5,768 bases of DNA, from positions 1 to 5,768 of the forward strand of contig JAYVOI010000090.1 of assembly GCA_043758005.1 (NCBI GenBank). Direction: 5' to 3'. The notes below the pieces were generated by a model. It was not told the origin of the DNA and did not search any database. It worked only from the letters and a program-made list of their open reading frames with translations. This document shows, one piece after another, positions 1 to 5,494 of this stretch. The position numbers and the translations under genes were made by a program. The stretch's first letter is position 1, and each line of letters starts with the position of its first letter. Source of the stretch: JAENVT01 sp043758005 (GTDB lineage Bacteria > Actinomycetota > Acidimicrobiia > Acidimicrobiales > Ilumatobacteraceae).

Positions 1-287
1 GCGACGACGGGGCATCGAGCGCAACGCTGCCACCGATCGTGACGGTCTCGACGACCACCACCATCTTGATCACCACGACGACGGTGCAGAAGTACTACAC
101 GGTGCAACGCGGCGACACCCTCTTCAAGATCGCCAAGGCCTTCCAGGTCCGCCTCGCCGACCTGCAGGCGCTGAACGGCATCACCAATCCCGACGACATC
201 CAGGCCGGTCAGGAACTGCAGATCCCCACCGGCGTTGTGGTGTACAACACACTGCCTACACCAGTGACGGCACCCGTCACCACCTAG
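1..287 (+). CDS. LysM-domain protein, C-terminal fragment (gene begins upstream of window)
   Basis: The reading frame is open to the left edge (first whole codon at base 3) and stops at TAG 285-287, so only about 94 C-terminal residues are visible. A GTG at 39 could be read as a start but is probably internal, because Ser/Pro/Thr-rich sequence continues before it. Counting from that GTG, a Thr-rich linker (residues 2-16) leads into one LysM module at about 20-63. It shows the family pattern: YTVQRGDTLFKIAKAF, then an LQALNGI-type segment, then IQAGQELQIP. A Pro/Thr-rich tail of about 18 residues follows. LysM modules bind N-acetylglucosamine polymers such as peptidoglycan. The low-complexity Thr linker suggests an exported, wall-associated protein, but any signal peptide or catalytic domain lies outside the window. 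The LysM call is firm; the function of the whole protein is unknown. Confidence 0.85.
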   Translation, partial: DDGASSATLPPIVTVSTTTTILITTTTVQKYYTVQRGDTLFKIAKAFQVRLADLQALNGITNPDDIQAGQELQIPTGVVVYNTLPTPVTAPVTT

Positions 288-290
288 GAT
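285..290 (+). promoter_or_regulatory. Candidate -10 box (TAGGAT) for a leaderless start of the 298 gene
   Basis: TAGGAT fits the actinobacterial TANNNT -10 pattern and ends seven bases before ATG 298, so transcription would begin at or next to the start codon. Its first three bases are the TAG stop of the LysM gene. No convincing -35 box lies 16-18 bases upstream. The same bases contain AGGA (286-289), 8 bases from the ATG, which could instead act as a Shine-Dalgarno sequence. The call rests mainly on the same spacing recurring at three other genes here. Confidence 0.45.
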
Positions 291-297
291 TTGGGCC

Positions 298-1002
298 ATG
301 AGCTTCTGGCCCACGCAGGAACACTGGAGCGTGCAGATCCCGCTCCACACACCACACCACCGCATGCAGGCGCTCGCCGAAACCGGCTTCGTCGCCCTCA
401 CCGACGCCGAATTCGACGTCCCGCCGCAGGAGTGGCTGTCGCTCGAGTACCTCGACTGGAAGAGCGGTGGCGACACCAACTTCGCCCCTCTGGCATCCGC
501 CGACGGACAACTCGACTGCCGTGGGTTCTGGGACAAGGGCAAGACCGACAAGGACGCGCTGTGGACGTCGAACGCGGCCATCGCCCCGACGTTGCGCGAC
601 TACGTCGACGGCGTCGGCGCCAACTTCGGCCGGGTGCGGATCATCAAGCTCGAGCCCCAGGACCGTGAGCAGGCCATGCGCTCGATCCATCGTGACGACA
701 ACAACCGCTTCAATCCCGACGACGAGGGCTGGGTGGTGCGCTCGTGGGTCGAGCTCACCGACAACCCCGACAGCTACATGCTGCTGATGGACAACGGGCC
801 GGACGGCCTGCCCGACCCGGCCACCGAGATGCGGGCGCCGTTGCACCGCGGTGCCCGGTTCGTGGTCGACACACAGCGCCTGTGGCACGTGGTGGTGCAT
901 CCCGGTACCGCCCCGCGTTACGCCCTGATCACCAGCTTCGAGACCGGTCCGGTGCTCGAGCACTGGGTCGACGCCAACCTCCCGGTGCGCGCCACCCGCT
1001 GA
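298..1002 (+). CDS. Putative Fe(II)/2-oxoglutarate-dependent oxygenase-like protein, substrate unknown
   Basis: This 234-residue protein has no signal peptide or membrane segment and is probably cytosolic. I do not recognise a named family, but its second half resembles the double-stranded beta-helix core of aspartyl/asparaginyl beta-hydroxylase-type oxygenases. It has an HxD pair, H131 and D133 in SIHRDDNN; a strand-rich stretch at about 144-166; and a distal histidine, H197 in RLWHVVVH. R207, ten residues later in PRYALITS, is placed to bind the 2-oxoglutarate carboxylate. These would form the iron-binding His-Asp-His triad plus the co-substrate arginine. The first 110 residues are rich in Trp, Asp and Phe and may shape the substrate pocket. 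ATG 298 lies 10 bases after the LysM stop. The gene ends one base from the convergent ecm stop. The oxygenase assignment is inferred from motif order only; a metal-binding but non-catalytic beta-helix protein is the main alternative. Confidence 0.72.
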   Translation: MSFWPTQEHWSVQIPLHTPHHRMQALAETGFVALTDAEFDVPPQEWLSLEYLDWKSGGDTNFAPLASADGQLDCRGFWDKGKTDKDALWTSNAAIAPTLRDYVDGVGANFGRVRIIKLEPQDREQAMRSIHRDDNNRFNPDDEGWVVRSWVELTDNPDSYMLLMDNGPDGLPDPATEMRAPLHRGARFVVDTQRLWHVVVHPGTAPRYALITSFETGPVLEHWVDANLPVRATR

Positions 1003-1003
1003 G

Positions 1004-2980
1004 TCACTGGTCGCGGTGGGCGGCGGCGAGGTCGGCGATGTCGGCCATGATCGCGGCCAACTGGAAGTTCTTGGGCGTGTAGACCGCCGCGACTCCTGCA
1101 GCCAGCAAGGTGGCCCGGTCGCCATCGGGGATGATCCCGCCGACGATGACGGGGGCGTCGACCCCTTCGGCACGCAGCGACCTGACGATGGCCGGCACCA
1201 GTTCGAGATGCGAGCCGCTGAGGATCGACAGCCCGATCACGTCGGGATCCTCGTCCCGCGCCGAGGCGACGATCTGCGCAGGGGTGAGGCGGATGCCGGA
1301 GTACACGACCTCCATACCAGCGTCACGCGCCGCAACCGCGATCTGTTCAGCGCCGTTCGAGTGGCCGTCGAGGCCCGGCTTGGCCACCAGCAGCCGTGGC
1401 GGGCCACCGGGCATCGACTTCACGCGAGCTGCCACCTCGGCCAGTCCGCCGCCGGGTCGGCCGGCCGCAGCGGCCACGCCGGTCGGGGCTCGGTACTCGC
1501 CGAACACGCCGCGCAAGGCGCCGGACCACTCGCCGGTCGTGCCACCGGCCCGGGCCAGGGCGATCGACGGTTCCATGATGTTGGTGCCGTCGGCAGCCGC
1601 GCTCGTCAACGCAGCGAGCGCCGCGGCGACCTCGTCGCCATCGCGAGCGGCCCGCCAGGCGCGCACATCGGCGATGGTCTCGGCTTCCAACGCGGGATCG
1701 ACCGTCAAGATGTTGCCGGGCGTGGCCAGCGGCGACTCGGCGGTCTCGACGAACACGTTCACGCCGACGACCTCCTGCTGGCCCGACTCGATTCGCCGGG
1801 TGCGCTCGACCATCGACCGCACCAACCGGCCTTTCAACTCGTCGATGGCGTCGAATGCGCCACCGAGCGCCAGCACGTCGTCGAGCTCTGCCCATGCGGC
1901 ATCGCGCAGCTCCGTCGTTCGGGCCTCGATGACCACCGAGCCGTCGAAGATGTCGTCGTACTCCAGCAAGTCGCTCTCGAACGCCAAGACCTGTTGCATT
2001 CGCAACGACCACTGCTGGTCCCATGGGCGCGGCAGACCGAGCGCCTCGTTCCACGCCGGCAACTGGATGGATCGCGCCCGCGCCCGCTTCGACAACGTGA
2101 CGGCCAGCATCTCCAGCACGATGCGTTGCACGTTGTTCTCGGGTTGCGCTTCGGTGAGCCCGAGCGAGTTGACCTGCACGCCGTAGCGGAAGCGCCGGGC
2201 GCGCTCGTCGGTGACGCCATACCGCTCGAGGCCGATCCGATCCCACAGCTCGGTGAGGGCCCGCAACTTGCACACCTCCTCGACGAAGCGGATGCCCGCG
2301 TTGACGAAGAACGAGATCGACCCATACACCTGCGAGAACTGCTCGGGCTCGACCTGGCCGGAGTCGCGCACCGCATCGAGCACACCGATCGCAGTCGCCA
2401 GCGCATAGGCGATCTCCTGCACGGGTGTGGCCCCGGCCTCCTGCAGGTGGTAACTGCACACGTTGATCGGATTCCACTTCGGCGCGTTCGCAGCACACCA
2501 GGCGACCATGTCGACGATCAGCCGGCGCGACGGTGCGGGCGGGAAGATGTAGGTGCCACGCGACAGGTACTCCTTGACGATGTCGTTCTGTGTCGTGCCG
2601 CGCAGCTCACCTGCAGCGACTCCCTGCGACTCGGCGTTGGCGACGTACAGCGCCAGCATCCACGCTGCCGTTGCGTTGATCGTCATCGACGTGTTCATCT
2701 CTGCCGGGGGGATCCCGTCGAGCAACGTGTGCATGTGCCCGAGATGGGCAACGGGAACGCCGACCTTGCCGACCTCACCGTGGGCCAACGCATCGTCGGG
2801 GTCGTACCCGGTCTGGGTGGGCAGGTCGAAGGCGATCGACAGTCCGGTCTGGCCCTTGGCCAGATTGGCCCGGTAGAGCTCGTTCGAGGCACGCGCCGTC
2901 GAGTGCCCCGAGTACGTCCGCATCAGCCATGGTTGGTCGCGTTGGGGCTGGTCGCGCTGGGGTCGGTCGGCGGGCGGCAT
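1004..2980 (-). CDS. ecm: Ethylmalonyl-CoA mutase (MeaA/Ecm), coenzyme B12-dependent
   Basis: This cytosolic adenosylcobalamin-dependent isomerase converts (2R)-ethylmalonyl-CoA to (2S)-methylsuccinyl-CoA in the ethylmalonyl-CoA pathway of acetyl-CoA assimilation. From ATG 2980 it has 658 residues, typical of Ecm and shorter than the methylmalonyl-CoA mutase large subunit (about 720). The substrate barrel starts at RTYSGHST (21-28). It carries FDLPTQTGYD (51-60), the Ecm form of a segment that reads FDLPTHRGYD in methylmalonyl-CoA mutase, and YHLQEAGA (177-184) with the conserved His178. A C-terminal B12 domain (about 526-655) has DGHSNG (Asp538, His540, Gly543), the LSILSG serine (585) and the GG pair 614-615, the usual DxHxxG/SxL/GG set with His540 as lower cobalt ligand. 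An in-frame TTG at 2986 could add two residues; I prefer the ATG. Neither has a clear ribosome binding site. An isobutyryl- or methylmalonyl-CoA mutase is less likely, because barrel and B12 domain are in one short chain with the Ecm signature. Confidence 0.93.
   Translation of the reverse strand: MPPADRPQRDQPQRDQPWLMRTYSGHSTARASNELYRANLAKGQTGLSIAFDLPTQTGYDPDDALAHGEVGKVGVPVAHLGHMHTLLDGIPPAEMNTSMTINATAAWMLALYVANAESQGVAAGELRGTTQNDIVKEYLSRGTYIFPPAPSRRLIVDMVAWCAANAPKWNPINVCSYHLQEAGATPVQEIAYALATAIGVLDAVRDSGQVEPEQFSQVYGSISFFVNAGIRFVEEVCKLRALTELWDRIGLERYGVTDERARRFRYGVQVNSLGLTEAQPENNVQRIVLEMLAVTLSKRARARSIQLPAWNEALGLPRPWDQQWSLRMQQVLAFESDLLEYDDIFDGSVVIEARTTELRDAAWAELDDVLALGGAFDAIDELKGRLVRSMVERTRRIESGQQEVVGVNVFVETAESPLATPGNILTVDPALEAETIADVRAWRAARDGDEVAAALAALTSAAADGTNIMEPSIALARAGGTTGEWSGALRGVFGEYRAPTGVAAAAGRPGGGLAEVAARVKSMPGGPPRLLVAKPGLDGHSNGAEQIAVAARDAGMEVVYSGIRLTPAQIVASARDEDPDVIGLSILSGSHLELVPAIVRSLRAEGVDAPVIVGGIIPDGDRATLLAAGVAAVYTPKNFQLAAIMADIADLAAAHRDQ
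2930..2959 (-). repeat. 15-base tandem duplication in the 5' end of ecm
   Basis: Two adjacent 15-base units (2930-2944 and 2945-2959) match at 12 of 15 positions. They encode a perfectly repeated QRDQP, residues 8-17 of Ecm, just before the conserved PWL/RTY start of the barrel. Being in frame, it only lengthens a polar N-terminal tail that varies among Ecm proteins. It looks like a recent slippage duplication. Confidence 0.7.
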
Positions 2981-3031
2981 CGACAAAGTGTTGCCGGTCG
3001 TTCGGCGATTTGGTCGGCCCGCAGAAATTTC

Positions 3032-3048
3032 CTCAAGAAAAGCTCAAG
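3032..3048. repeat. CTCAAG direct repeat, 11-base period, in the presumed ecm promoter region
   Basis: CTCAAG occurs at 3032-3037 and 3043-3048, repeat starts 11 bases apart (about one helical turn). It sits in a locally AT-rich patch (about 3022-3048) 52-68 bases upstream of the ecm ATG; on the coding strand it reads CTTGAG twice. A same-face direct repeat here could be a regulator site or part of a -35 region, but I could not place a matching -10 box. I do not recognise the motif as the site of a known acyl-CoA regulator. With only six-base units, chance is a real alternative. Confidence 0.35.
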
Positions 3049-3087
3049 CCGACCACGGAGCGTTCCGATATCAAATCCGCACGGTGC

Positions 3088-3108
3088 GAAAGGTTCGGCG
3101 GAACTTTC
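3088..3108. repeat. Imperfect inverted repeat between aat and ecm
   Basis: GAAA-G-GTTC / GGCG / GAAC-TTTC forms an eight-pair stem with one bulged G (3092) and a four-base loop. It lies about 108 bases upstream of the ecm ATG and about 128 bases past the aat stop. It could be an operator for ecm or a secondary transcription terminator. No run of T follows it on the minus strand, so a simple intrinsic terminator is not supported. Confidence 0.4.
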
Positions 3109-3173
3109 TGAGCGGGCGGAGTCAATCGGTGGTGTCAGGGACGGCGGCGAACCTCGGCACAGCGATTGGGCGC

Positions 3174-3203
3174 CGGTGCCGGTGGGGCAACCCACCGGCA
3201 CCG
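3174..3203 (-). terminator. Strong 13-bp hairpin downstream of aat, candidate terminator without U-tract
   Basis: CGGTGCCGGTGGG (3174-3186) pairs perfectly with its complement at 3191-3203 around a four-base loop, GCAA on the plus strand and TTGC on the minus strand. It begins 32 bases after the aat stop in the direction of transcription and is very GC-rich. No T-rich tail follows, so it resembles the tail-less hairpins often found behind genes in high-GC actinobacteria. It may stop transcription or protect the 3' end of the hbd-aat message. The stem is certain from sequence; the terminator role is inference. Confidence 0.6.
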
Positions 3204-3204
3204 A

Positions 3205-3216
3205 TGCACCGGTGCA
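3205..3216. repeat. Perfect 12-base palindrome TGCACCGGTGCA beside the hairpin
   Basis: TGCACCGGTGCA is fully self-complementary, two bases from the 13-bp hairpin and 19 bases past the aat stop. It shares the CACCGG/CCGGTG words of the hairpin arms, so it could form alternative pairings with them. It may be part of a compound termination structure or a protein-binding site. No function can be assigned. Confidence 0.5.
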
Positions 3217-3235
3217 CGCACCCGGCCGACGTCCC

Positions 3236-3892
3236 TCAACGGTCGGCCACTGCGTGCGCGAGCTGCTGCAGATAGGCGGCGCGCGGCACGTCGATCGCCC
3301 CGACCGACGCCAGATGCGGCGTGGTCCACTGCACATCGAGCAACGTCGCCGCCGATTCGACGAGCCAGTCGACCAGGCTGACCAACGCGACCTTCGAGGC
3401 ATCGGTCGCGTCACTGAACATCGACTCGCCAGCGAAGAGCCTGCCGATCCGCACGCCGTACAGCCCGCCGACGAGACGGCCGTCGAGGTACGACTCGACG
3501 CTGTGGGCCCAGCCGAGCCGGTGCAGCTCTTCGTAGGCATCCACGAACTGTGGCGTGATCCAACCATGCGGTCGGTCGGGATCGCCGCATCGTTCCATCA
3601 CCTCGCGGAATCGGCTGTCGAAGCGCACGTCGTACCGTCGACAGCTCCGCCGCAGTGATCGGGAGACGATCAACCCGTCGAGCGGAAGCACGCCGCGCGG
3701 ATCCGGCGACCACCATCCCAGCGTCTTCTTGCGAAGCGGCATGGGGAAGATCCCCGTGCGATATGCGGCCAACAGCGTTCCCGGGGCCAGGTCGGCGCCG
3801 ATCCCGCACAGACCGTGTTCGTCGGCGAGCTCCGGCGCCGGCAACCGCCACCGGTTGGGCGGCGGCTCGATCGGTGGTCGTCCGGTGTACAT
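3236..3892 (-). CDS. aat: Leucyl/phenylalanyl-tRNA-protein transferase
   Basis: Aat transfers Leu or Phe from aminoacyl-tRNA to proteins with N-terminal Arg or Lys, creating primary N-degrons that ClpS delivers to the Clp protease in the cytosol. The 218-residue product, close to the family's usual length, shows the motifs in order: GIFPMP (47-52), WWSPDPRG (60-67), HGWIT (109-113), LHRLGWAHSVE (123-133), GGLYGV (142-147), GESMFS (155-160), ASK (165-167), DVQ (186-188) and the HLASVGA stretch (193-199). E156, D186 and Q188 correspond to residues implicated in substrate activation or catalysis in the E. coli enzyme. ATG 3892 is chosen because it lies only 5 bases after the stop of the upstream dehydrogenase and gives the expected N-terminus; longer frames run back into that gene. 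No Shine-Dalgarno is evident, so translation is probably coupled to the upstream gene. Confidence 0.95.
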   Translation of the reverse strand: MYTGRPPIEPPPNRWRLPAPELADEHGLCGIGADLAPGTLLAAYRTGIFPMPLRKKTLGWWSPDPRGVLPLDGLIVSRSLRRSCRRYDVRFDSRFREVMERCGDPDRPHGWITPQFVDAYEELHRLGWAHSVESYLDGRLVGGLYGVRIGRLFAGESMFSDATDASKVALVSLVDWLVESAATLLDVQWTTPHLASVGAIDVPRAAYLQQLAHAVADR

Positions 3893-3897
3893 GTCGG

Positions 3898-4752
3898 TCA
3901 GTAGGTGTAGAAGCCCTGTTTGGTCTTGCGGCCGAGATGGCCGGCGCCGACCAGGTCGAGCAGCGTCTGCGCCGGCGCATCGCTCGGCGCCCCGAACGCG
4001 GCGTGAACCGTTTCCAGGATCGCGACGGAGGTGTCGAGACCGACGAGGTCGAGCAGCGCGAACGGGCCCATCGGGAAGTTGCACCCGCCCTTCATCGCCG
4101 TGTCGATCGACTCGATCGACGCCGTACCGCGCTCCAGCATGCGCACGGCGTTGTTGAGGTACGGGAACAACAGCGCGTTGACGATGAACCCGGCGTGGTC
4201 CTGCACCTCGACCGCATCCTTCCCGCAGGAGGCAACGAACGCCATCGCTGTCTCGATCGTCGCGACACACGCGGTCAGCGGCCGCACCACCTCGACCAGG
4301 CTCATCATCGTCGCCGGATTGAAGAAGTGGATGCCGCACACCTGCTCCGGTCGCGAGGTCGCCAACGCCAGGTCGATCACCGGCAGCGTCGAGGTGTTCG
4401 TCGCCAGGATCGCCGATGGCTTGGTGGCGTGGTCGAGGTCGGCGAACAACGCCAGCTTCACGCCGATCTCCTCGATGACCGACTCGATCACCAGATCGCA
4501 CTCACCGAACGAGCCGAACCCCGCGGTCGCCGTGATGCGAGCCATGACCGCGGCGCGCTCGTCCGCGGTCGTCCTGCCCCGTTCGACCGCCTTGGCCAGC
4601 CCGGCATCGATCGTGCACAGCACGGCGTCGGCCGACGATCGCGACCGAGACGACACGATCACGTCGTATCCAGCCCTGGCGGCCACCTCGGCCAGCCCGG
4701 CGCCCATGATCCCCGACCCGACAATGCCAACCGTGCGTATGTCCATCGTCAC
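3898..4752 (-). CDS. 3-hydroxyacyl-CoA dehydrogenase, probably 3-hydroxybutyryl-CoA dehydrogenase (Hbd/FadB2 type)
   Basis: This is a stand-alone NAD(P)-dependent dehydrogenase that interconverts (S)-3-hydroxyacyl-CoA and 3-oxoacyl-CoA in the cytosol. Numbering from GTG 4752 gives 284 residues, the usual size of single-function Hbd/FadB2 enzymes. A Rossmann dinucleotide motif GIVGSGIMGAG lies at 9-19. The catalytic set is present: Ser121 in ATNTST, His142 in GIHFFNP, Glu154 in LVEVV and Asn192 in FIVNALLFPYLN. The C-terminal domain has FPMGPFALLDLVGLD (226-240) and the typical end GRKTKQGFYTY. I choose GTG 4752 because a TACAGT box ends six bases before it; ATG 4746, two codons in, is the alternative, and the open frame beyond 4752 is not homologous. 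It shares a transcript with aat. Proximity to ecm suggests acetoacetyl/3-hydroxybutyryl-CoA as substrate, but chain length cannot be read from sequence. Confidence 0.92.
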   Translation of the reverse strand: MTMDIRTVGIVGSGIMGAGLAEVAARAGYDVIVSSRSRSSADAVLCTIDAGLAKAVERGRTTADERAAVMARITATAGFGSFGECDLVIESVIEEIGVKLALFADLDHATKPSAILATNTSTLPVIDLALATSRPEQVCGIHFFNPATMMSLVEVVRPLTACVATIETAMAFVASCGKDAVEVQDHAGFIVNALLFPYLNNAVRMLERGTASIESIDTAMKGGCNFPMGPFALLDLVGLDTSVAILETVHAAFGAPSDAPAQTLLDLVGAGHLGRKTKQGFYTY

Positions 4753-4758
4753 GGCGCG

Positions 4759-4788
4759 ACTGTAGCTACCCGTGGGTAACTTACGCAA
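4759..4788 (-). promoter_or_regulatory. Promoter of the hbd-aat unit (TTGCGT-N18-TACAGT), apparently leaderless
   Basis: On the minus strand TTGCGT (4788-4783) and TACAGT (4764-4759) are separated by 18 bases, a normal sigma-70-type arrangement. TACAGT ends six bases before GTG 4752, so the transcript would start at or within a base or two of that codon. There is no Shine-Dalgarno sequence. This is the only promoter in the window with a plausible -35 element. Confidence 0.55.
4762..4778. promoter_or_regulatory. Overlapping palindromes in the divergent promoter region, candidate operator
   Basis: GTAGCTAC (4762-4769) is a perfect 8-base palindrome and overlaps TACCC-GT-GGGTA (4767-4778), an inverted repeat with 5-base arms. 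Both fall in the spacer of the hbd promoter and just upstream of the -10 box of the HD-domain gene, where a bound regulator could block or co-ordinate the two. No regulator gene is in the window and I do not recognise the motif. Confidence 0.4.
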
Positions 4789-4794
4789 TCCGGC

Positions 4795-4800
4795 TACGGT
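4795..4800 (+). promoter_or_regulatory. Candidate -10 box (TACGGT) for a leaderless start of the HD-domain gene
   Basis: TACGGT fits TANNNT and ends seven bases before GTG 4808. No good -35 hexamer is visible at 16-18 bases. If it is used, the in-frame GTG at 4772 is upstream of the transcript and cannot be the start. Confidence 0.5.
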
Positions 4801-4807
4801 CGCACTC

Positions 4808-5428
4808 GTGACAACCGAAGCCAGATCCGATGGCGCCGACGGCATCGCCGCGGCGTTGGCGTTCTTCATGGAGGCCGACCGGCTGAAGGGCATCGAGCGG
4901 CAGAACCGGCTGGCAGATGGCAGCCGGCGAGAGAACACGGCCGAGCATTCGTGGCATCTCGGCATCGCCGCCCTGGTCCTGGCCCCGTATGCGACTGAGC
5001 CGATCGACCTCGCAGTCGCCGTGCCGATGGCCCTCGTGCACGACATCGTCGAGATCGATGCCGGCGACACCTTCGCCTACGACGAGGCCGACGGCGCCGC
5101 CACCAAGCAGGCGCGCGAAGAGGCTGCGGCCGACCGCCTCTTCGGCCTGTTGCCGGCGGCGACCGGCCGGCGATTTCGTGAGCTGTGGGACGAGTACGAG
5201 CGCGGCGACACGCCCGAGGCCCGGTTCGTGATGGCCATCGACCGGCTGGCGCCGATGATGCTGAACCTCGCCGAGGGGGCCTCCACCTGGAGAGAACACG
5301 GCATCACCCGCTCTCGCGTGATCGCCCGCAACGGGCTGCACATCGACAAGTCCCTGCCCGACGCGTGGCGCACGGTGCTGGCCCAACTCGACGACGCGGC
5401 GGTCAACGGGGTCGTCGACCCGGCGTGA
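4808..5428 (+). CDS. HD-domain metal-dependent phosphohydrolase (YfbR/HDDC2-like)
   Basis: The 206-residue cytosolic protein belongs to the HD superfamily and most resembles the HDDC2/YfbR branch, whose studied members hydrolyse deoxynucleoside 5'-monophosphates. Metal-ligand motifs are in order: His47 in TAEHSWH, the His78-Asp79 doublet in ALVHDIVEIDAGD, and Asp145 in VMAIDRL. The LWDEYERG stretch with PEARFV (126-141) is characteristic of this branch. RENTAEHSW occupies the position of the ERVPEHSW-type motif. GTG 4808 is preferred over GTG 4772 because of the -10 box at 4795-4800 and because the extra 12 residues are non-descript. It is divergent from hbd and followed 66 bases later by a phosphatase-like gene with its own probable promoter. 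The actual substrate is not established; nucleotide 5'-phosphatase activity is inferred from the family. Confidence 0.88.
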   Translation: MTTEARSDGADGIAAALAFFMEADRLKGIERQNRLADGSRRENTAEHSWHLGIAALVLAPYATEPIDLAVAVPMALVHDIVEIDAGDTFAYDEADGAATKQAREEAAADRLFGLLPAATGRRFRELWDEYERGDTPEARFVMAIDRLAPMMLNLAEGASTWREHGITRSRVIARNGLHIDKSLPDAWRTVLAQLDDAAVNGVVDPA

Positions 5429-5482
5429 CGGAGTTCATCGACAGTTCACCGATCGGCGCGGACCTGGCCATGCTCGCCTCGG

Positions 5483-5488
5483 TACCCT
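5483..5488 (+). promoter_or_regulatory. Candidate -10 box (TACCCT) for a leaderless start of the phosphatase-like gene
   Basis: TACCCT fits TANNNT and ends six bases before GTG 5495, as at the hbd promoter. No clear -35 box or Shine-Dalgarno sequence is visible. It suggests the downstream gene is not simply read through from the HD-domain gene. Confidence 0.5.
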
Positions 5489-5494
5489 GATCTG

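Noticed and set aside
277..1173. A 298-codon minus-strand open frame opposite the oxygenase-like gene.
   Set aside because: The plus-strand product has ordered, conserved-looking motifs and the antisense product does not. The frame also overlaps the end of ecm.
2981..3235. Cobalamin riboswitch upstream of the B12-dependent mutase.
   Set aside because: I found no B12-box-like sequence or matching multi-stem layout, and the mutase uses B12 rather than making or importing it, so a riboswitch is not expected.
2988..3275. Small plus-strand genes in the aat-ecm gap (frames at 2929-3111 and 2988-3275).
   Set aside because: They overlap the ends of real genes and cross the hairpins. No start signal or recognisable protein features are present.
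1016..3658. An 880-codon open frame on the plus strand, antisense to ecm and continuing into aat.
   Set aside because: It mirrors the codon structure of two well-recognised minus-strand genes in GC-rich DNA, crosses their intergenic gap, and its translation is compositionally biased (Arg, Gly, His) with no recognisable motif.
3893..4501. N-terminal extension of aat to a 421-residue protein.
   Set aside because: The extra residues are an out-of-frame, Arg-rich reading of the dehydrogenase gene. Aat homology begins close to ATG 3892.
3655..4779. A 374-codon plus-strand open frame opposite aat and the dehydrogenase.
   Set aside because: It is an antisense shadow of confidently identified genes, with no domain signature.
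4772..4807. GTG 4772 as the start of the HD-domain gene.
   Set aside because: It adds 12 unremarkable residues and lies upstream of the TACGGT box. It also falls inside the inverted repeat and divergent promoter.
4753..5070. Extension of the dehydrogenase to 390 residues.
   Set aside because: The extension is antisense to the HD-domain gene. The Rossmann motif that normally opens this family lies right after GTG 4752/ATG 4746, and a promoter fits at 4759-4788.
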